64,000 nucleotides of DNA from Xanthobacter oligotrophicus (GTDB taxonomy: Bacteria; Pseudomonadota; Alphaproteobacteria; Rhizobiales; Xanthobacteraceae). The stretch covers positions 248,001 through 312,000 of the forward strand of contig NZ_VTTL01000007.1 in assembly GCF_008364685.1 (NCBI RefSeq). Reading direction: 5' to 3'. Position 1 is the stretch's first letter, and the number at the start of each line of letters is the position of its first letter. Positions 1 through 9,010 of this stretch are shown one piece after another. Under the pieces are notes generated by a model. The model ran no database searches and was not told the origin of the DNA. It saw nothing but the letters and a program-made list of their open reading frames with translations. The translations under genes and the position numbers were made by a program.

Positions 1-2
1 TT

Positions 3-467
3 TCGGTGTGCCGCGGTCCCACCATCATCGTTGTCCTGGTGCCGCTGACGGTGCTCGTGCTGCTGCTGCACACGGATCGGGGCTTCGCCTGCACCTTCCT
101 CAACACGCGCCCGCTGCAGGCGCTGGGGAAGATCTCCTATTCCATCTACATGGTGCATTTCTTCATTCTGATCTCCGCGGACACCGTGCTGAAGCGGGTC
201 ATCGGCGACCACCCGGATGGCACGCCGTGGTTTCAGATGCCCCTGCTTCAGGGCACGCTCCTCTCCCTGGCGCTGGCGCTGCTGGTGGTTCTCGTCGCGA
301 GCCTCACCTGGCGCTTCATCGAGGAGCCGGGCCGCGCGTTCGGCCGGCGCCTCGTGGGCGGGCAGGGCGCGTTACAGGGCGCCGAAATGCCGGCCGGCGC
401 GGTTGCGCCGGCGCTGGATGCGGCCGGCCACGCGACACTGGAGGCTGCGCCCCGCTCCAAGGAGTGA
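3..467 (+). CDS. Acyltransferase family 3 protein, C-terminal part (5' end outside window)
   Basis: The frame is open to the left edge, so only the last ~155 residues are present. They contain three hydrophobic membrane segments: one at the start, one around the YSIYMVHFF stretch and a Leu/Val-rich helix near residue 90. These are followed by the short basic tail with the ExPxR signature (FIEEPGRAF). That order is typical of the last helices of membrane acyltransferases of the OafA/NodX/OpgC type, which transfer acyl groups to surface or periplasmic glycans. The Ala/Gly-rich C-terminal tail has no recognisable domain. The substrate cannot be told from this fragment. The gene ends about 50 bp before the convergent ATPase gene. 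Confidence 0.75.
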   Translation, partial: SVCRGPTIIVVLVPLTVLVLLLHTDRGFACTFLNTRPLQALGKISYSIYMVHFFILISADTVLKRVIGDHPDGTPWFQMPLLQGTLLSLALALLVVLVASLTWRFIEEPGRAFGRRLVGGQGALQGAEMPAGAVAPALDAAGHATLEAAPRSKE

Positions 468-515
468 GGCCGCCTCAAGCCCGCGCAAGCGCGCGGCCAA
501 TGACGCAGGCCGCGC

Positions 516-1601
516 CTACAACGTCCCGAGGCGGGCGCGCAGGTCCGGCCCCTGGGGCAGTCCGGCCACCTCCTCCACCTGGAGCGAGCCGCCGGCCAAA
601 GCACGGAGGATGGCGGAGGCGCCGTCGAAGCGGCGGTCCGCCCGGTCGATGAGATCCACCCACAGCTGGTCGAACTGGTCCAGCATCTCCACCAGCGGCA
701 CCACCGGCAGCTGGATGCCGGAATAGCGCGGATATTTGTTGGTGAGCTTCTTCCAGTCGTCCTTCAGGGCGTCCCGCAGCACCGGATCGTTGGTCAGCCG
801 GTTGTCCCGGCCACCGCGCTCGAACGCGGCCTTGGTTTCCAGCAGATGGGTGAGGTGCGCGATGGCGCGGCTGCGCATCAGCGGCCGGATCTGGTTCTTG
901 AAATAGCCGCGCAGCATGTCGGTATAGACGGTGTCGTCATAGCCGATGTCGCGGGCCACCCCGCCGCCCACCTGCGTCGTCGTCGCCTCGAACAGGCCCT
1001 GCGGCCAGTCCGCGGCGGGCCGTGAGGTCAGGAGCAGGACCACACCCGGCGGCAGTGCGACGGCTGCGGGCAAGATCGCGATGGCGTCCCGGTCCCCGAT
1101 CCCCTCAAGTCCGTCGATGGCCACCAGAAGCCGCTTGGCGCCGGTGGTCGTCACATGCTCGCGCGCGGCGCCGAGCAGGGCGAGGACATCCGCCTGCGTC
1201 GGCTCCGCGCCGGAGCCTTCCGCCAATGCGACGCCAAATTCCGCCGTCACCGCATCCTTGAGCGCCGCCACGAGCGCGCGGGGCGTCAGGGCGCCCTGCA
1301 CATGGATGCCGATGGCCCGGATGTCGCTGGAAATGGTGCTGTCGATGCCTTCGAGAACGCCGGGCGAGCGCCCCGGTCGCCTGGCGATGATGCCGCGCAC
1401 GAACAGGGTCTTGCCGATGCCGGCGGGTGCCCGGAGCCAATAAAGCCCGCGATCGGTGGTCAGCAGGAATTCCCGCAGCGGCGTCCTGAGATAGGTGGGC
1501 GACACATAGGCCGCGTCCAGCGCGGCAAAATCGAGGGGAGCCGGATCGGCCGTCACGTCGGGCGTCGGGTCGCAGCGGACCTCCAGGGCAGGAGAGGTCA
1601 T
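516..1601 (-). CDS. P-loop (AAA/NACHT-like) ATPase of unknown role
   Basis: This encodes a 361-residue soluble protein. A Walker A motif (RAPAGIGKT) lies near residue 60 and a Walker B-like LLVAIDGLEG near residue 155, followed by a sensor-like LLLTSRP strand, which is the layout of STAND/NACHT-type ATP-binding domains. The C-terminal ~150 residues are helical and carry no domain I recognise. The start was chosen at 1601 because GGAGGAA lies just upstream at proper spacing; the longer open frame to 1712 lacks this. No effector domain and no partner gene is visible. It converges with the acyltransferase on its left and stands alone on its strand. Confidence 0.7.
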   Translation of the reverse strand: MTSPALEVRCDPTPDVTADPAPLDFAALDAAYVSPTYLRTPLREFLLTTDRGLYWLRAPAGIGKTLFVRGIIARRPGRSPGVLEGIDSTISSDIRAIGIHVQGALTPRALVAALKDAVTAEFGVALAEGSGAEPTQADVLALLGAAREHVTTTGAKRLLVAIDGLEGIGDRDAIAILPAAVALPPGVVLLLTSRPAADWPQGLFEATTTQVGGGVARDIGYDDTVYTDMLRGYFKNQIRPLMRSRAIAHLTHLLETKAAFERGGRDNRLTNDPVLRDALKDDWKKLTNKYPRYSGIQLPVVPLVEMLDQFDQLWVDLIDRADRRFDGASAILRALAGGSLQVEEVAGLPQGPDLRARLGTL

Positions 1602-1769
1602 GTCGTGTTCCTCCGGGCGTTGTGGCCATTGTCGCACCACAGAGGACGGATCGCTGGTCTTCGGTCCTCCGCCCCGGCAGGATTGCCGTGCTGTTGGCGG
1701 GTTTCCACCCAAGGGTCCTCACGCCCCCTCACCAAGCACAAAGTATGCCCCAGCCGCACGGTGGAGGCT

Positions 1770-2219
1770 TCAGGGGGCGGCGGCAAGCTGCTCGTACTGG
1801 GAGAGCACCACCTGGCCCGCCGCATCGAGGTAAGCGCGGCCGAAGCGTGATTTTGCCAGCGTGTCCAACGGCTGCCAGATGGTGCCGCCGATGGGCGGGG
1901 AAGCGCCGGGCCGGGCGCAGGGTACGGCGATGGTCACGGCCTGTCCCGGCTTGTGGGCGTTGCCGCGCTCCACCCGAACCACAGCGCCGGTGACCGTGCA
2001 GGCGCCGAAGCTTTCCTGCGGCGGAGTCATCTTCTGGACCGCGATGACGATGACACTTGCCGCATCGCGCCGCGCGGCCTCATAGACGTAAGGCGGCATC
2101 AGCGCCGCTGCCGGCCCGCTCCAGCCGGCCACCAGCACCGCGACCAGCAGCCCGGCCCGCCGCGAAGCACCGCGTCGGCCCCCTGTACCGCCTGCGCTTC
2201 CGCCTGATCTGCCAATCAT
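1770..2219 (-). CDS. Small secreted protein of unknown function
   Basis: This is a 149-residue protein with an Arg-rich N-terminus, a hydrophobic core (GLLVAVLVAGWSG) and an Ala-x-Ala-type cleavage region near residue 38, so it is probably exported. The mature part is about 110 residues, with one Cys in a CTVTGAVV strand and another in VPCARPG, which could form a disulfide. No known domain is recognised. The start at 2219 follows a GGGGAG element. The frame stays open far upstream, but that part is only the antisense of prfC. It is divergent from prfC, with a gap of about 57 bp that must hold both promoters. Confidence 0.65.
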   Translation of the reverse strand: MIGRSGGSAGGTGGRRGASRRAGLLVAVLVAGWSGPAAALMPPYVYEAARRDAASVIVIAVQKMTPPQESFGACTVTGAVVRVERGNAHKPGQAVTIAVPCARPGASPPIGGTIWQPLDTLAKSRFGRAYLDAAGQVVLSQYEQLAAAP

Positions 2220-2276
2220 CGCGCGCTCCCCGCCATCCCGGTTTGTCGAAATCCGGTTTCGCCTTATATAGCCCCG

Positions 2277-3881
2277 ATGCTCGACGAGACCCATTCCATG
2301 GCGGCGGCCACCCTGCCGGATTTCGCCCGCCGGCGTACCTTCGCCATCATCTCCCATCCGGACGCCGGTAAGACGACGCTGACGGAGAAGCTGTTGCTTG
2401 CCTCGGGCGCCATCCGCATGGCCGGCCACGTGAAGGCGCGCGGCGAGCGCCGGCGCACCCGCTCCGACTGGATGGAGATCGAGCAGCAGCGCGGCATCTC
2501 GGTCACCTCCTCGGTGATGACCTTCGAGCGCGACGGCATCGTCTTCAACCTGCTCGACACGCCGGGCCACTCGGACTTCTCCGAGGACACCTACCGCACC
2601 CTCTCGGCGGTGGACGCGGCGGTGATGGTGATCGACGCCGCCAAGGGCATCGAGAGCCAGACCCGCAAGCTGTTCGAGGTGTGTCGCCTGCGCGACATTC
2701 CCATCTTCACCTTCGTGAACAAGGTGGACCGCGAGAGCCTCGACCCCATCGCCCTCATGGACGAGGTGTCCTCCACCCTCGCCCTCGACCTCACCCCGCT
2801 CACCTGGCCCATCGGCATGGGCGTGGACTTCCGCGGCCTCATCGACATCGCCAACAAGCGCGCCCTCCTCGCCACCGAGCGCGGCGGGCCGCTGGTGCGC
2901 GAGGTGCCGTTCGAGACGCCGGAAGATCTCATCGACCTTGAAGGGGTGGAGGAGCGCATCATCAACGAGGCGGTGGAGAGCCTGACTTTGGCGCTCGGCG
3001 TGCTGCCGCCGTTCGAGCTGGCCTCGTTCCGCGAGGGCCACCTCTCCCCGGTCTATTTCGGTTCCGCGCTGAAGGAGGCGGGGGTCGCCGAGCTGCTGTT
3101 CGGCCTCGCTGACGTGGGGCCGAGCCCGCTGCCCCGCTCCGCGCGGGGCCGCACCGTGGAGCCGGCGGAGGATCTCGTCTCCGGCTTCGTCTTCAAGGTG
3201 CAGGCCAACATGGACCCGAACCATCGGGACCGCGTGGCCTTCGTGCGCCTGTGCTCAGGCCGCTTCAAGCGTGGCATGAAGCTGTTCAACCCGCGCGAGA
3301 AGCGCCAGATGGCCATCGCCAACCCCATCTTCTTCTTCGCCCAGGAGCGCGAGACGGTGGACGAGGCGGTGGCCGGCGACATCATCGGCATTCCCAACCA
3401 CGGCATGCTGCGGGTGGGCGACACGCTCTCCGAGGGCGAGAGCATTCGCTTCGAGGGCCTGCCGGACTTCGCGCCGGAAATCCTGCGCCGGGTGCTGCTC
3501 TCCGATCCCATGAAGGCCAAGCAGCTGCAGAAGGCACTGCAGGACATGGCGGAAGAGGGCGTGGTGCAGGTCATCAAGCCCATCTCCGATCCCGCCCCCA
3601 TCGTGGGCGTGGTGGGCACCCTGCAGCTCGACGTGCTCGCCGCGCGGCTGGAGAAGGAATACGGCGTTCCCATCCGCTACGAGGCGGTGTCCTTCGTCAC
3701 CGCCCGCTGGATCGTGGGCGAGCGCACCGAGGTGGAGCGCTTCATGGAAATGAACCGCTCCTCCACCGCCCGCGACCGCGATGAGGCCCCGGTCTATCTC
3801 GCCCGCAGTCAGTGGGTGCTGGACCGCGCCATCGAGGAATGGCCCAAGCTCAAGTTCGTCGCCGTGAAGGAACGCGGCTGA
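2277..3881 (+). CDS. prfC: Peptide chain release factor 3
   Basis: RF3 is the translational GTPase that recycles RF1/RF2 from the ribosome after stop-codon recognition. The protein is 534 residues, the family's normal length. The GTPase motifs are present in order: G1 SHPDAGKTT near residue 27, the switch II region DTPGHSDFSEDT near residue 94, and NKVD near 150. The EF-Tu-like domain 2 and RF3 C-terminal domain follow, including the GVVGTLQLDVL segment. Start 2277 is used; an in-frame ATG seven codons downstream is equally possible, since neither has a clear Shine-Dalgarno. The frame is intact. It lies upstream of dapD on the same strand. Confidence 0.95.
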   Translation: MLDETHSMAAATLPDFARRRTFAIISHPDAGKTTLTEKLLLASGAIRMAGHVKARGERRRTRSDWMEIEQQRGISVTSSVMTFERDGIVFNLLDTPGHSDFSEDTYRTLSAVDAAVMVIDAAKGIESQTRKLFEVCRLRDIPIFTFVNKVDRESLDPIALMDEVSSTLALDLTPLTWPIGMGVDFRGLIDIANKRALLATERGGPLVREVPFETPEDLIDLEGVEERIINEAVESLTLALGVLPPFELASFREGHLSPVYFGSALKEAGVAELLFGLADVGPSPLPRSARGRTVEPAEDLVSGFVFKVQANMDPNHRDRVAFVRLCSGRFKRGMKLFNPREKRQMAIANPIFFFAQERETVDEAVAGDIIGIPNHGMLRVGDTLSEGESIRFEGLPDFAPEILRRVLLSDPMKAKQLQKALQDMAEEGVVQVIKPISDPAPIVGVVGTLQLDVLAARLEKEYGVPIRYEAVSFVTARWIVGERTEVERFMEMNRSSTARDRDEAPVYLARSQWVLDRAIEEWPKLKFVAVKERG

Positions 3882-3947
3882 CCACCTTTCCCCTTTCCGT
3901 CTCAACCGATCCGGTAGGGCCTGTCCCGCCGCATGAGGGAAATCCCC

Positions 3948-4796
3948 ATGACCGACCTTACAAAGCTCGCGTCCGTTATCGATGACGCCTTCGAGAAGCG
4001 CGCCGAGATCGGCTTCTCCACCGCGGGCGAGGTGCGTCTCGCCGTCGACGAGGCCCTGTCCCTGCTCGACAGCGGCGCCGCCCGCGTGGCGCAGAGGGGC
4101 GCCGACGGCACCTGGACCGTGAACCAGTGGCTCAAGAAGGCCGTGCTGCTCTCCTTCCGCCTGAACGACATGGAGCCCATCGCCGGCGGCCCTGGCGGCG
4201 CCCACTGGTGGGACAAGGTGCCCTCCAAGTTCGCCAACTGGGGCGAGAAGGACTTCCGCGCCGCCGGCTTCCGTGCGGTGCCCGGTGCCATCGTGCGGCG
4301 CTCGGCCTTCATCGCGCCCAACGTGGTGCTGATGCCGTCCTTCGTGAATCTCGGCGCCCATGTGGGCGAGGGCACCATGGTGGACACCTGGGCCACCGTG
4401 GGCTCCTGCGCCCAGATCGGCAAGAATGTGCACCTGTCCGGCGGCGTGGGCATCGGCGGCGTGCTGGAGCCGCTGCAGGCCGGCCCGGTGATCATCGAGG
4501 ACGACTGCTTCATCGGCGCCCGCTCGGAAGTGGTGGAGGGCGTGGTGGTGCGCACCGGCTCGGTGCTCTCCATGGGCGTCTTCATCAGCGCCTCCACCAA
4601 GATCGTCGACCGGGAGACCGGCGAGGTCTTCGTGGGCGAGGTGCCGGCCTATTCGGTGGTGGTGCCCGGTTCGCTGCCCGGCAAGCCCCTGCCCAACGGC
4701 CAGCCCGGCCCCTCGCTCTATTGCGCGGTGATCGTGAAGCGGGTGGACGCGCAGACCCGTTCCAAGACCTCCATCAACGACCTGCTGCGCGATTGA
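3948..4796 (+). CDS. dapD: 2,3,4,5-tetrahydropyridine-2,6-dicarboxylate N-succinyltransferase
   Basis: DapD transfers succinyl from succinyl-CoA to tetrahydrodipicolinate in the succinylase branch of diaminopimelate and lysine synthesis. The 282-residue protein has the N-terminal helical domain and then the left-handed beta-helix hexapeptide repeats (for example [18 protein letters not shown] and [20 protein letters not shown]), followed by the C-terminal strand domain. The start at 3948 is preferred because GAGGGA lies at good spacing; an ATG five codons upstream overlaps that ribosome-binding site. Length and motifs are normal. The usual partner dapE is not seen; the downstream 800 bp is non-coding. 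Confidence 0.95.
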   Translation: MTDLTKLASVIDDAFEKRAEIGFSTAGEVRLAVDEALSLLDSGAARVAQRGADGTWTVNQWLKKAVLLSFRLNDMEPIAGGPGGAHWWDKVPSKFANWGEKDFRAAGFRAVPGAIVRRSAFIAPNVVLMPSFVNLGAHVGEGTMVDTWATVGSCAQIGKNVHLSGGVGIGGVLEPLQAGPVIIEDDCFIGARSEVVEGVVVRTGSVLSMGVFISASTKIVDRETGEVFVGEVPAYSVVVPGSLPGKPLPNGQPGPSLYCAVIVKRVDAQTRSKTSINDLLRD

Positions 4797-4802
4797 CGCC
4801 GA

Positions 4803-4850
4803 CGGCCTTTGGTCTTTGTCCGAGGTCGAGAGGATGTAGCTCCGGTGCCG
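4803..4850 (+). repeat. Intergenic repeat copy A (partner at 43014-43053)
   Basis: Directly after the dapD stop lies a segment whose 40 bases from 4811 match 32 of 40 bases at 43014-43053, the corresponding position just after another gene's stop. The shared core includes GGTCTTTG, CGAGAGG and GCTC. It may be a dispersed palindromic or terminator-associated element or a small-RNA end; the function is unknown. Confidence 0.45.
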
Positions 4851-5605
4851 TATGGATCGGAGTGCGACGGGACGCCTGCCAAGGACGGCCCCGGTTTGAT
4901 CACGCCTCAAGTTGAGCGCAAGCACCACCGGCCTCCTCTCCCGTTCGGAAACCGAATGGTTCCGGCTTCGGTGCCTGCGAGCAAAGCTCGGACAGGCTCC
5001 TGGGTTTGGCGGGGGAGGGGTTCGGGGCGAGCCTGGTCAAGGCAGCAGACTTTCAAACTGAGGTGCGACCTCCGGTTCAATCCGGGGGCCCAGGAGTGTT
5101 CCCGTGAGCGGGGACGGTATCCGTCGGCGCGATCGACCTGGCCAACGCGTTCTCTAGGGCGTTTTCCGCGCGCCTCGGCTCACGGCAATTGCGATAGACT
5201 ATTGTTTTGACGCGTTTTTTTCATGCGAGCCGGTATCCACTTCGCTCGAAAACGCTCCCGCGCGGGCTCCGTCGCGAGGCGGCTCGCTCCGGCGACGGCG
5301 TGATCGCCGAGGTCCGCCGTCGCGCCGTGCGGGGCGGCTGCTTGGGGTGCGGCGGTCTGGCCTGTGGGCAGTGGTGCGATAACGTCTTGCCAGACGGTGG
5401 CAAGCCGCTATATTCCGCCGCCTCGCCGGTATGCAGCGCTGCATAAGTGTTGCTGGTCTTCGAATTCCCCTGGAAAGCGATGACGTGGGTCCGGCGTCCG
5501 GGTTCCCTCCCGGTGCAGAGAAGCGCGATGACTTGAAGGCGGCCTGTCTGCCTTCAGTGCACGCCTTCCGCGAAGGGTTCTACGCGGGCCTCGGCACGCG
5601 TGGCT
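4851..5605. other. Non-coding stretch with strong hairpins; no convincing gene
   Basis: No reading frame here looks coding. There are several local inverted repeats: GCCTGCGAGC-AAA-GCTCG-GA-CAGGC at 4973-4997, GAGGT-GCG-ACCTC at 5060-5072 and a CCTCCGG/CCGGGGG stem with loop TTCAAT at 5069-5088. An 8-bp pair, CTCCTGGG (4997-5004) with CCCAGGAG (5089-5096), encloses the last two. The inner sequence resembles tRNA D-, anticodon- and T-arms but does not fold into a canonical tRNA. It may be a structured RNA or a tRNA relic. The remainder up to the tRNA-Ser gene shows nothing I can name. Confidence 0.35.
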
Positions 5606-5695
5606 GGAGAGGTGGCCGAGTGGTTGAAGGCGCACGCCTGGAACGCGTGTATACGGGAAACCGTATCGAGGGTTCGAATCCCTCTCTCTCCGCCA
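5606..5695 (+). tRNA. tRNA-Ser (anticodon GGA), CCA encoded
   Basis: The 90-nt gene folds as a type II tRNA. The acceptor stem GGAGAGG pairs with the 3' strand ending in discriminator G and encoded CCA. The anticodon stem CACGC/GCGTG closes the loop CTGGAAC, giving anticodon GGA. A long variable arm (TATACGGGAAACCGTATC) is followed by the T-arm GGTTCGAATCC. It reads serine UCC/UCU codons. It stands immediately upstream of a recombinase cassette, so it is a likely integration target. Confidence 0.96.
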
Positions 5696-5920
5696 GAACT
5701 ATTTGATTCTGCAGTACTTTTCGACATTTGCCGTCCGCCGCGAATAGTGCGGGCGGTTCAAAGGCATGTGCCGAGGCTCGTCCTGCAGCTGCATGGAGAG
5801 ACCGGATCGGTACCGGAACCGGCCCGCATCACCCGCCGATATCTCGCAAGGCCCCTTTGGTGGTACGGTTTGATTTGCGATGGTCTTTGCAACTCGGCGC
5901 GGACGGCCAGCCCCGGAACG

Positions 5921-5943
5921 AAAAACCCCGCCGGATGGCGGGG
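5921..5943 (-). terminator. Rho-independent terminator of the recombinase cassette
   Basis: A CCCCGCC-GGAT-GGCGGGG hairpin (5926-5943) is followed on the minus strand by five T residues (5925-5921). It lies about 35 bp past the recombinase stop codon. Confidence 0.75.
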
Positions 5944-5977
5944 CGCGAGTTGCTCGGGTTCCGGATAGTCGATGGAA

Positions 5978-7740
5978 TCACCTGAAGCCGAGTTCGCGGC
6001 GCTGCTCCGACCATTCCTTCGGCAGGCTGGCCAGCGACAACTTCAGGGCGGAGAGTTCGATGGGCTGGCGCCCATCAAGGATCGCCGCGGTGATCTCCGG
6101 CGCGAGGAACCCCAGGCGAACGATGCGGGTGAAGTAGGATGGTGTGACGGCGCTTGCCGCGGCGAGTTCGGTGATGGAGGCGCCATCGCCCTGGAGGATC
6201 AGATCCCGGAATTTCTGGGCGCGGGCGAGGAGCCGCAGCAGGCTGTGGTCGGGCTTGCGGTTCTGACGGGCTTCCGGGGCATCGATGAGATGGCGCATCT
6301 CCATCCCCACCCGTTTCAGCGTTGCCGGCACAGAAAGGGTGAGGGTCTCACCATCGTCGTCCCGCTGGGAATCGGCTTCGCCACGGAGCATGGCAAGGAT
6401 GGCATCGACCCGGATGGTGATGTACACCGCGTTCGATGTGACGACGATCTCCTGCACCAGCCGCTGCAGACCGGTGATCTTCTCCACCGACGAGAGGTCT
6501 GGCCAGAGGCGCGCCATCTCGTTAGCCCGGGCAACGAGCCTGCGACGCTCCTCCACATCTCGCGCCCGTGGCGCGACGATCGTGTCGATGGTCGAGGCAT
6601 CGGCGAAGAGGTCGGTGATGCGGCCCTCGACGATGGCTTCCAGGTCGGTGGCCGGGATGCGCCGCGCCGTGCTGCGGCGACGCACCACTCTGCTATCGGC
6701 ATCATCGTTGGTCGCATTCTTCCGCCCGGCGATCAGGTCGTGGCTGACATAGTAGCGGTAGCGCCGCCCTTTCTTGTTGGCATGGGTTGGAGTGAGTGGG
6801 ATTCCGTCCTCATCCCGCACAAGGCCGGCGAGTAGGCTAGGGGCCGCAGCATCCGAGCGAACCACCCGCTCCACCCGGTTCTCTCCCAGGATTGCCTGCA
6901 CCTTGTCCCAGAGCGCGGCGTCGATGATGGCTTCGTGCTGGCCATCCCCTTGTGGCTGATCTCCCCGCGATAGAGCCGGTTCTGCAGCAGGTGATAGAGG
7001 GCGCCCCGGCCGAAGGGACCGCCCCCGGTCACGTTGCCGGTGGCCGACACATGCCGTTTGGCGGTGATGCCGGCGACGGCCAGTTCCTCTCCCAGCTCCA
7101 GAACCGAACCGAGCTCGGTATAGCGCTCGAAGATGTGCCGGACTGATTGGGCCTCAATCTCGACGATCTCCAGCTTGCGATCGCGGACCTCGTAGCCAAG
7201 CGGTGGGCGTCCGCCCATCCACATGCCCTTGGCCTTGGAGGCGGCGATCTTGTCGCGGATGCGCTCGCCGGTGACCTCGCGCTCGAACTGCGCGAAGGAC
7301 AGGAGCATGTTGAGGGTCAGCCGGCCCATGGAGGTGGTGGTGTTGAAGGACTGGGTCACCGATACGAAGGAGGCGCCGGCCCCATCGAACACCTCGACGA
7401 TCTTGGCGAAGTCCCCGAGCGCGCGGGTGAGGCGATCGACCTTGTAGACGACCACCGTGTCGATGAGCCCGGCCTCCACATCGGCGAGGAGCTGCCGCAG
7501 CGCCGGGCGCTCCATGGTGCCGCCGGAGAAGCCGCCGTCATCGTACATCCGGGGCAGGACGATCCAGCCTTCCGCCTTCTGGCTGGCGACATAGGCCTCG
7601 CAGGCCTCGCGCTGGGCATCGAGGGAATTGAAGCTCTGCTCCAGCCCCTCCTCAGAGGATTTGCGGGTGTAGATGGCGCAGCGGACCAAGGAGGGCTTCG
7701 CCGTCGGCGCTCGGACGCCAGCTCGGGAGCTCCTACGCAT
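5978..7740 (-). pseudogene. Large serine recombinase, single-base frameshift
   Basis: The product is a site-specific recombinase of the resolvase/invertase superfamily, expected to catalyse element excision and integration. The N-terminal resolvase domain begins with YTRKSS, carrying the catalytic Ser, and continues with YKVDRLTR and FAQFERE; the recombinase domain (GALYHLLQNRLYRGE) and a ~300-residue C-terminal part follow. The frame breaks at the run of four C at 6946-6949. One more base would join HKG to DGQHEAIIDAALW and give ~587 residues. The start at 7740 overlaps the DUF2924 stop and has AGGA upstream. It may be a true inactivation or a homopolymer error. It is the last gene of a three-gene cassette next to tRNA-Ser. 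Confidence 0.85.
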
Positions 7741-8302
7741 CGCCAGCGTCCTGCTCATCAGCGATGCGCGGCTTCGCCTTGCCCCGCCCTGCCGTCTTGC
7801 CTCCACCGGCAAGCCCGAAGAAGCGTGGTCCCGACCAGTGGGTCCCGGTGATCTCCCCAGCAATGGCCGAGAGCGACGCCCAGCTCTTGCCGTTCCAGAG
7901 GAAGCCCCCGTCGGTGACGGTGACCTCGTGAGTGACGCCGCCCCATTCCCGCACCAGGCGGGCACCCGGTTTCAGGCGGGGCGCCTTGGCCCGGCGGATG
8001 TCGCCGGTGGTGGTGAGGGCTTCAGCAAGATCTCGCAGCTCGGCGGCGATGGCCTTCTTCAGGCCGCCGAGGGCTTTTTCCTGGAGCTTCCAGGCGATGC
8101 CCAGCTCCAGGAGATCGCGCCTGACGCGGTCCGGCGGGGCCGCGCGGAACTGGCGCCGCCACTCCGCGACGAGGCCATCGCGCTCCATGGTGCCGAGGGC
8201 TGCGAGGCGGGAAGGCAACTCCGCGCGAAGGTCGACGTGAGCCGGAGGCGCCGAGGCGCCTCCGGTCGAACCTATGGCGGCGCCGTCATCAAGGAGGGTC
8301 AT
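7733..8302 (-). CDS. DUF2924 family protein
   Basis: This encodes a 189-residue protein. It has a helical first half (MERDGLVAEWRRQF and LLELGIAWKLQEKALGGL) and a basic C-terminal half with the pattern PGARLVREWGGVTHEVTV, WNGKSWASLSAIA and GPRFFGL, which I recognise as DUF2924. Members commonly sit between a DUF3489 protein and a serine recombinase in alphaproteobacterial mobile elements, as here; no biochemical function is known. A DNA-binding or recombination-directionality role would fit but is inference. A strong AGGAGGG site precedes the start. The stop overlaps the recombinase start by 8 bases, which suggests translational coupling. Confidence 0.82.
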   Translation of the reverse strand: MTLLDDGAAIGSTGGASAPPAHVDLRAELPSRLAALGTMERDGLVAEWRRQFRAAPPDRVRRDLLELGIAWKLQEKALGGLKKAIAAELRDLAEALTTTGDIRRAKAPRLKPGARLVREWGGVTHEVTVTDGGFLWNGKSWASLSAIAGEITGTHWSGPRFFGLAGGGKTAGRGKAKPRIADEQDAGDA

Positions 8303-8305
8303 GGA

Positions 8306-8704
8306 TCAGCCCTCCTTCGCTTCGAGCCGGTAGGCCTTGCGGCCATCAGCATCGGTGACGAGGGCGATCGGGAAGCCGCGCTGGCGGAGGCGACTGAAGG
8401 CGGCGCGGATGGTGTGTGCCTGCCAGCCGGTCGCATCGGCGAGCTCGTCGATGCCGGCGCCGGCAGGGTTGCCGATCTGGCCGAGCAGGGTGCCCAGCTT
8501 GCCGGAGGGCGCCTTGGGCGTGGTCGGCGACGGGACGGGCGCGGGTCCCGGCATGGTCCGGGAGGCGGTCTTCACCTTGGCTTTCGCCTCGGCCTTCACC
8601 TCGGCCTTCACCTCGGCCTTCACTTGGGGCTTGCGGGCGACGGCGACAATGGCCTTCGGCTCGATCTTGGGCTGGGCGGGAGTGGTGCGGGTCCGGCGGG
8701 TCAT
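8306..8704 (-). CDS. DUF3489 family protein
   Basis: The protein has 132 residues. The N-terminal ~50 are a low-complexity Lys/Ala/Val/Pro tail in which the hexamer-like unit EVKAEVKAEAKAKVK is repeated; in the DNA this is a short tandem repeat near 8583-8624. The C-terminal ~75 residues form a winged-helix-like domain (KLGTLLGQIGNPAGAGIDELADATGW by pattern, then HTIRAAFSRLRQRGF and a short strand hairpin), matching DUF3489. It is probably a small DNA-binding protein. Start 8704 was chosen for its GAGGAC element. It is the first gene of the cassette and is separated from DUF2924 by 3 bp. Confidence 0.78.
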   Translation of the reverse strand: MTRRTRTTPAQPKIEPKAIVAVARKPQVKAEVKAEVKAEAKAKVKTASRTMPGPAPVPSPTTPKAPSGKLGTLLGQIGNPAGAGIDELADATGWQAHTIRAAFSRLRQRGFPIALVTDADGRKAYRLEAKEG

Positions 8705-8782
8705 GTTGGGTCCTCGGTGGGCGAGACGCGGCATGCGTCCGCTTGCACCACCCCGAGCCCCGGACCGCTCAGGTTCCAGGGC

Positions 8783-9010
8783 TCATCCGCGACCATGCTC
8801 CCAGCCGCCGCAACACACTACTGCTTCCTTGCGCAGGCAAGTCCACTCGAAACCGAAGGAAAGCTGGTTGTCTCCGCGTCGGGCGGCAGGGCGGTGATGA
8901 CCCCACAACGGGGAGGTTTGACCCATCTCAGACTCTGGGAATGTCTGCTTGTAAGCGTCCGGGCGGCCTTCCTCGTCGAATGGGTCCAGAACCTTCTTTT
9001 GGCGAGGCAA
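8783..9010 (-). CDS. Possible small protein (75 aa), doubtful
   Basis: An open frame with a TTG start and reasonable third-position GC encodes a basic, Trp-containing peptide with FPESEMGQTSPLWGHHRP. No family is recognised and there is no clear ribosome-binding site. An in-frame TAA lies three codons upstream. It could be a real accessory gene of the recombinase cassette or chance. Confidence 0.3.
   Translation of the reverse strand: MPRQKKVLDPFDEEGRPDAYKQTFPESEMGQTSPLWGHHRPAARRGDNQLSFGFEWTCLRKEAVVCCGGWEHGRG

Noticed and set aside
2220..3224. Minus-strand open frame running from prfC into the small secreted protein gene
   Set aside because: The upstream part is the antisense of the clearly coding prfC gene; the real start of the secreted protein is at 2219 with its own ribosome-binding site.
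3255..4928. 557-codon minus-strand frame opposite prfC and dapD
   Set aside because: It lies fully antisense to two well-recognised genes and its sequence is His/Gly/Ala-rich shadow translation.
4828..4940. GAGAGGA/TCCTCTC pairing suggesting a tRNA acceptor stem after dapD
   Set aside because: The first half belongs to the repeat shared with 43014-43053, and no anticodon or T-arm fits between.
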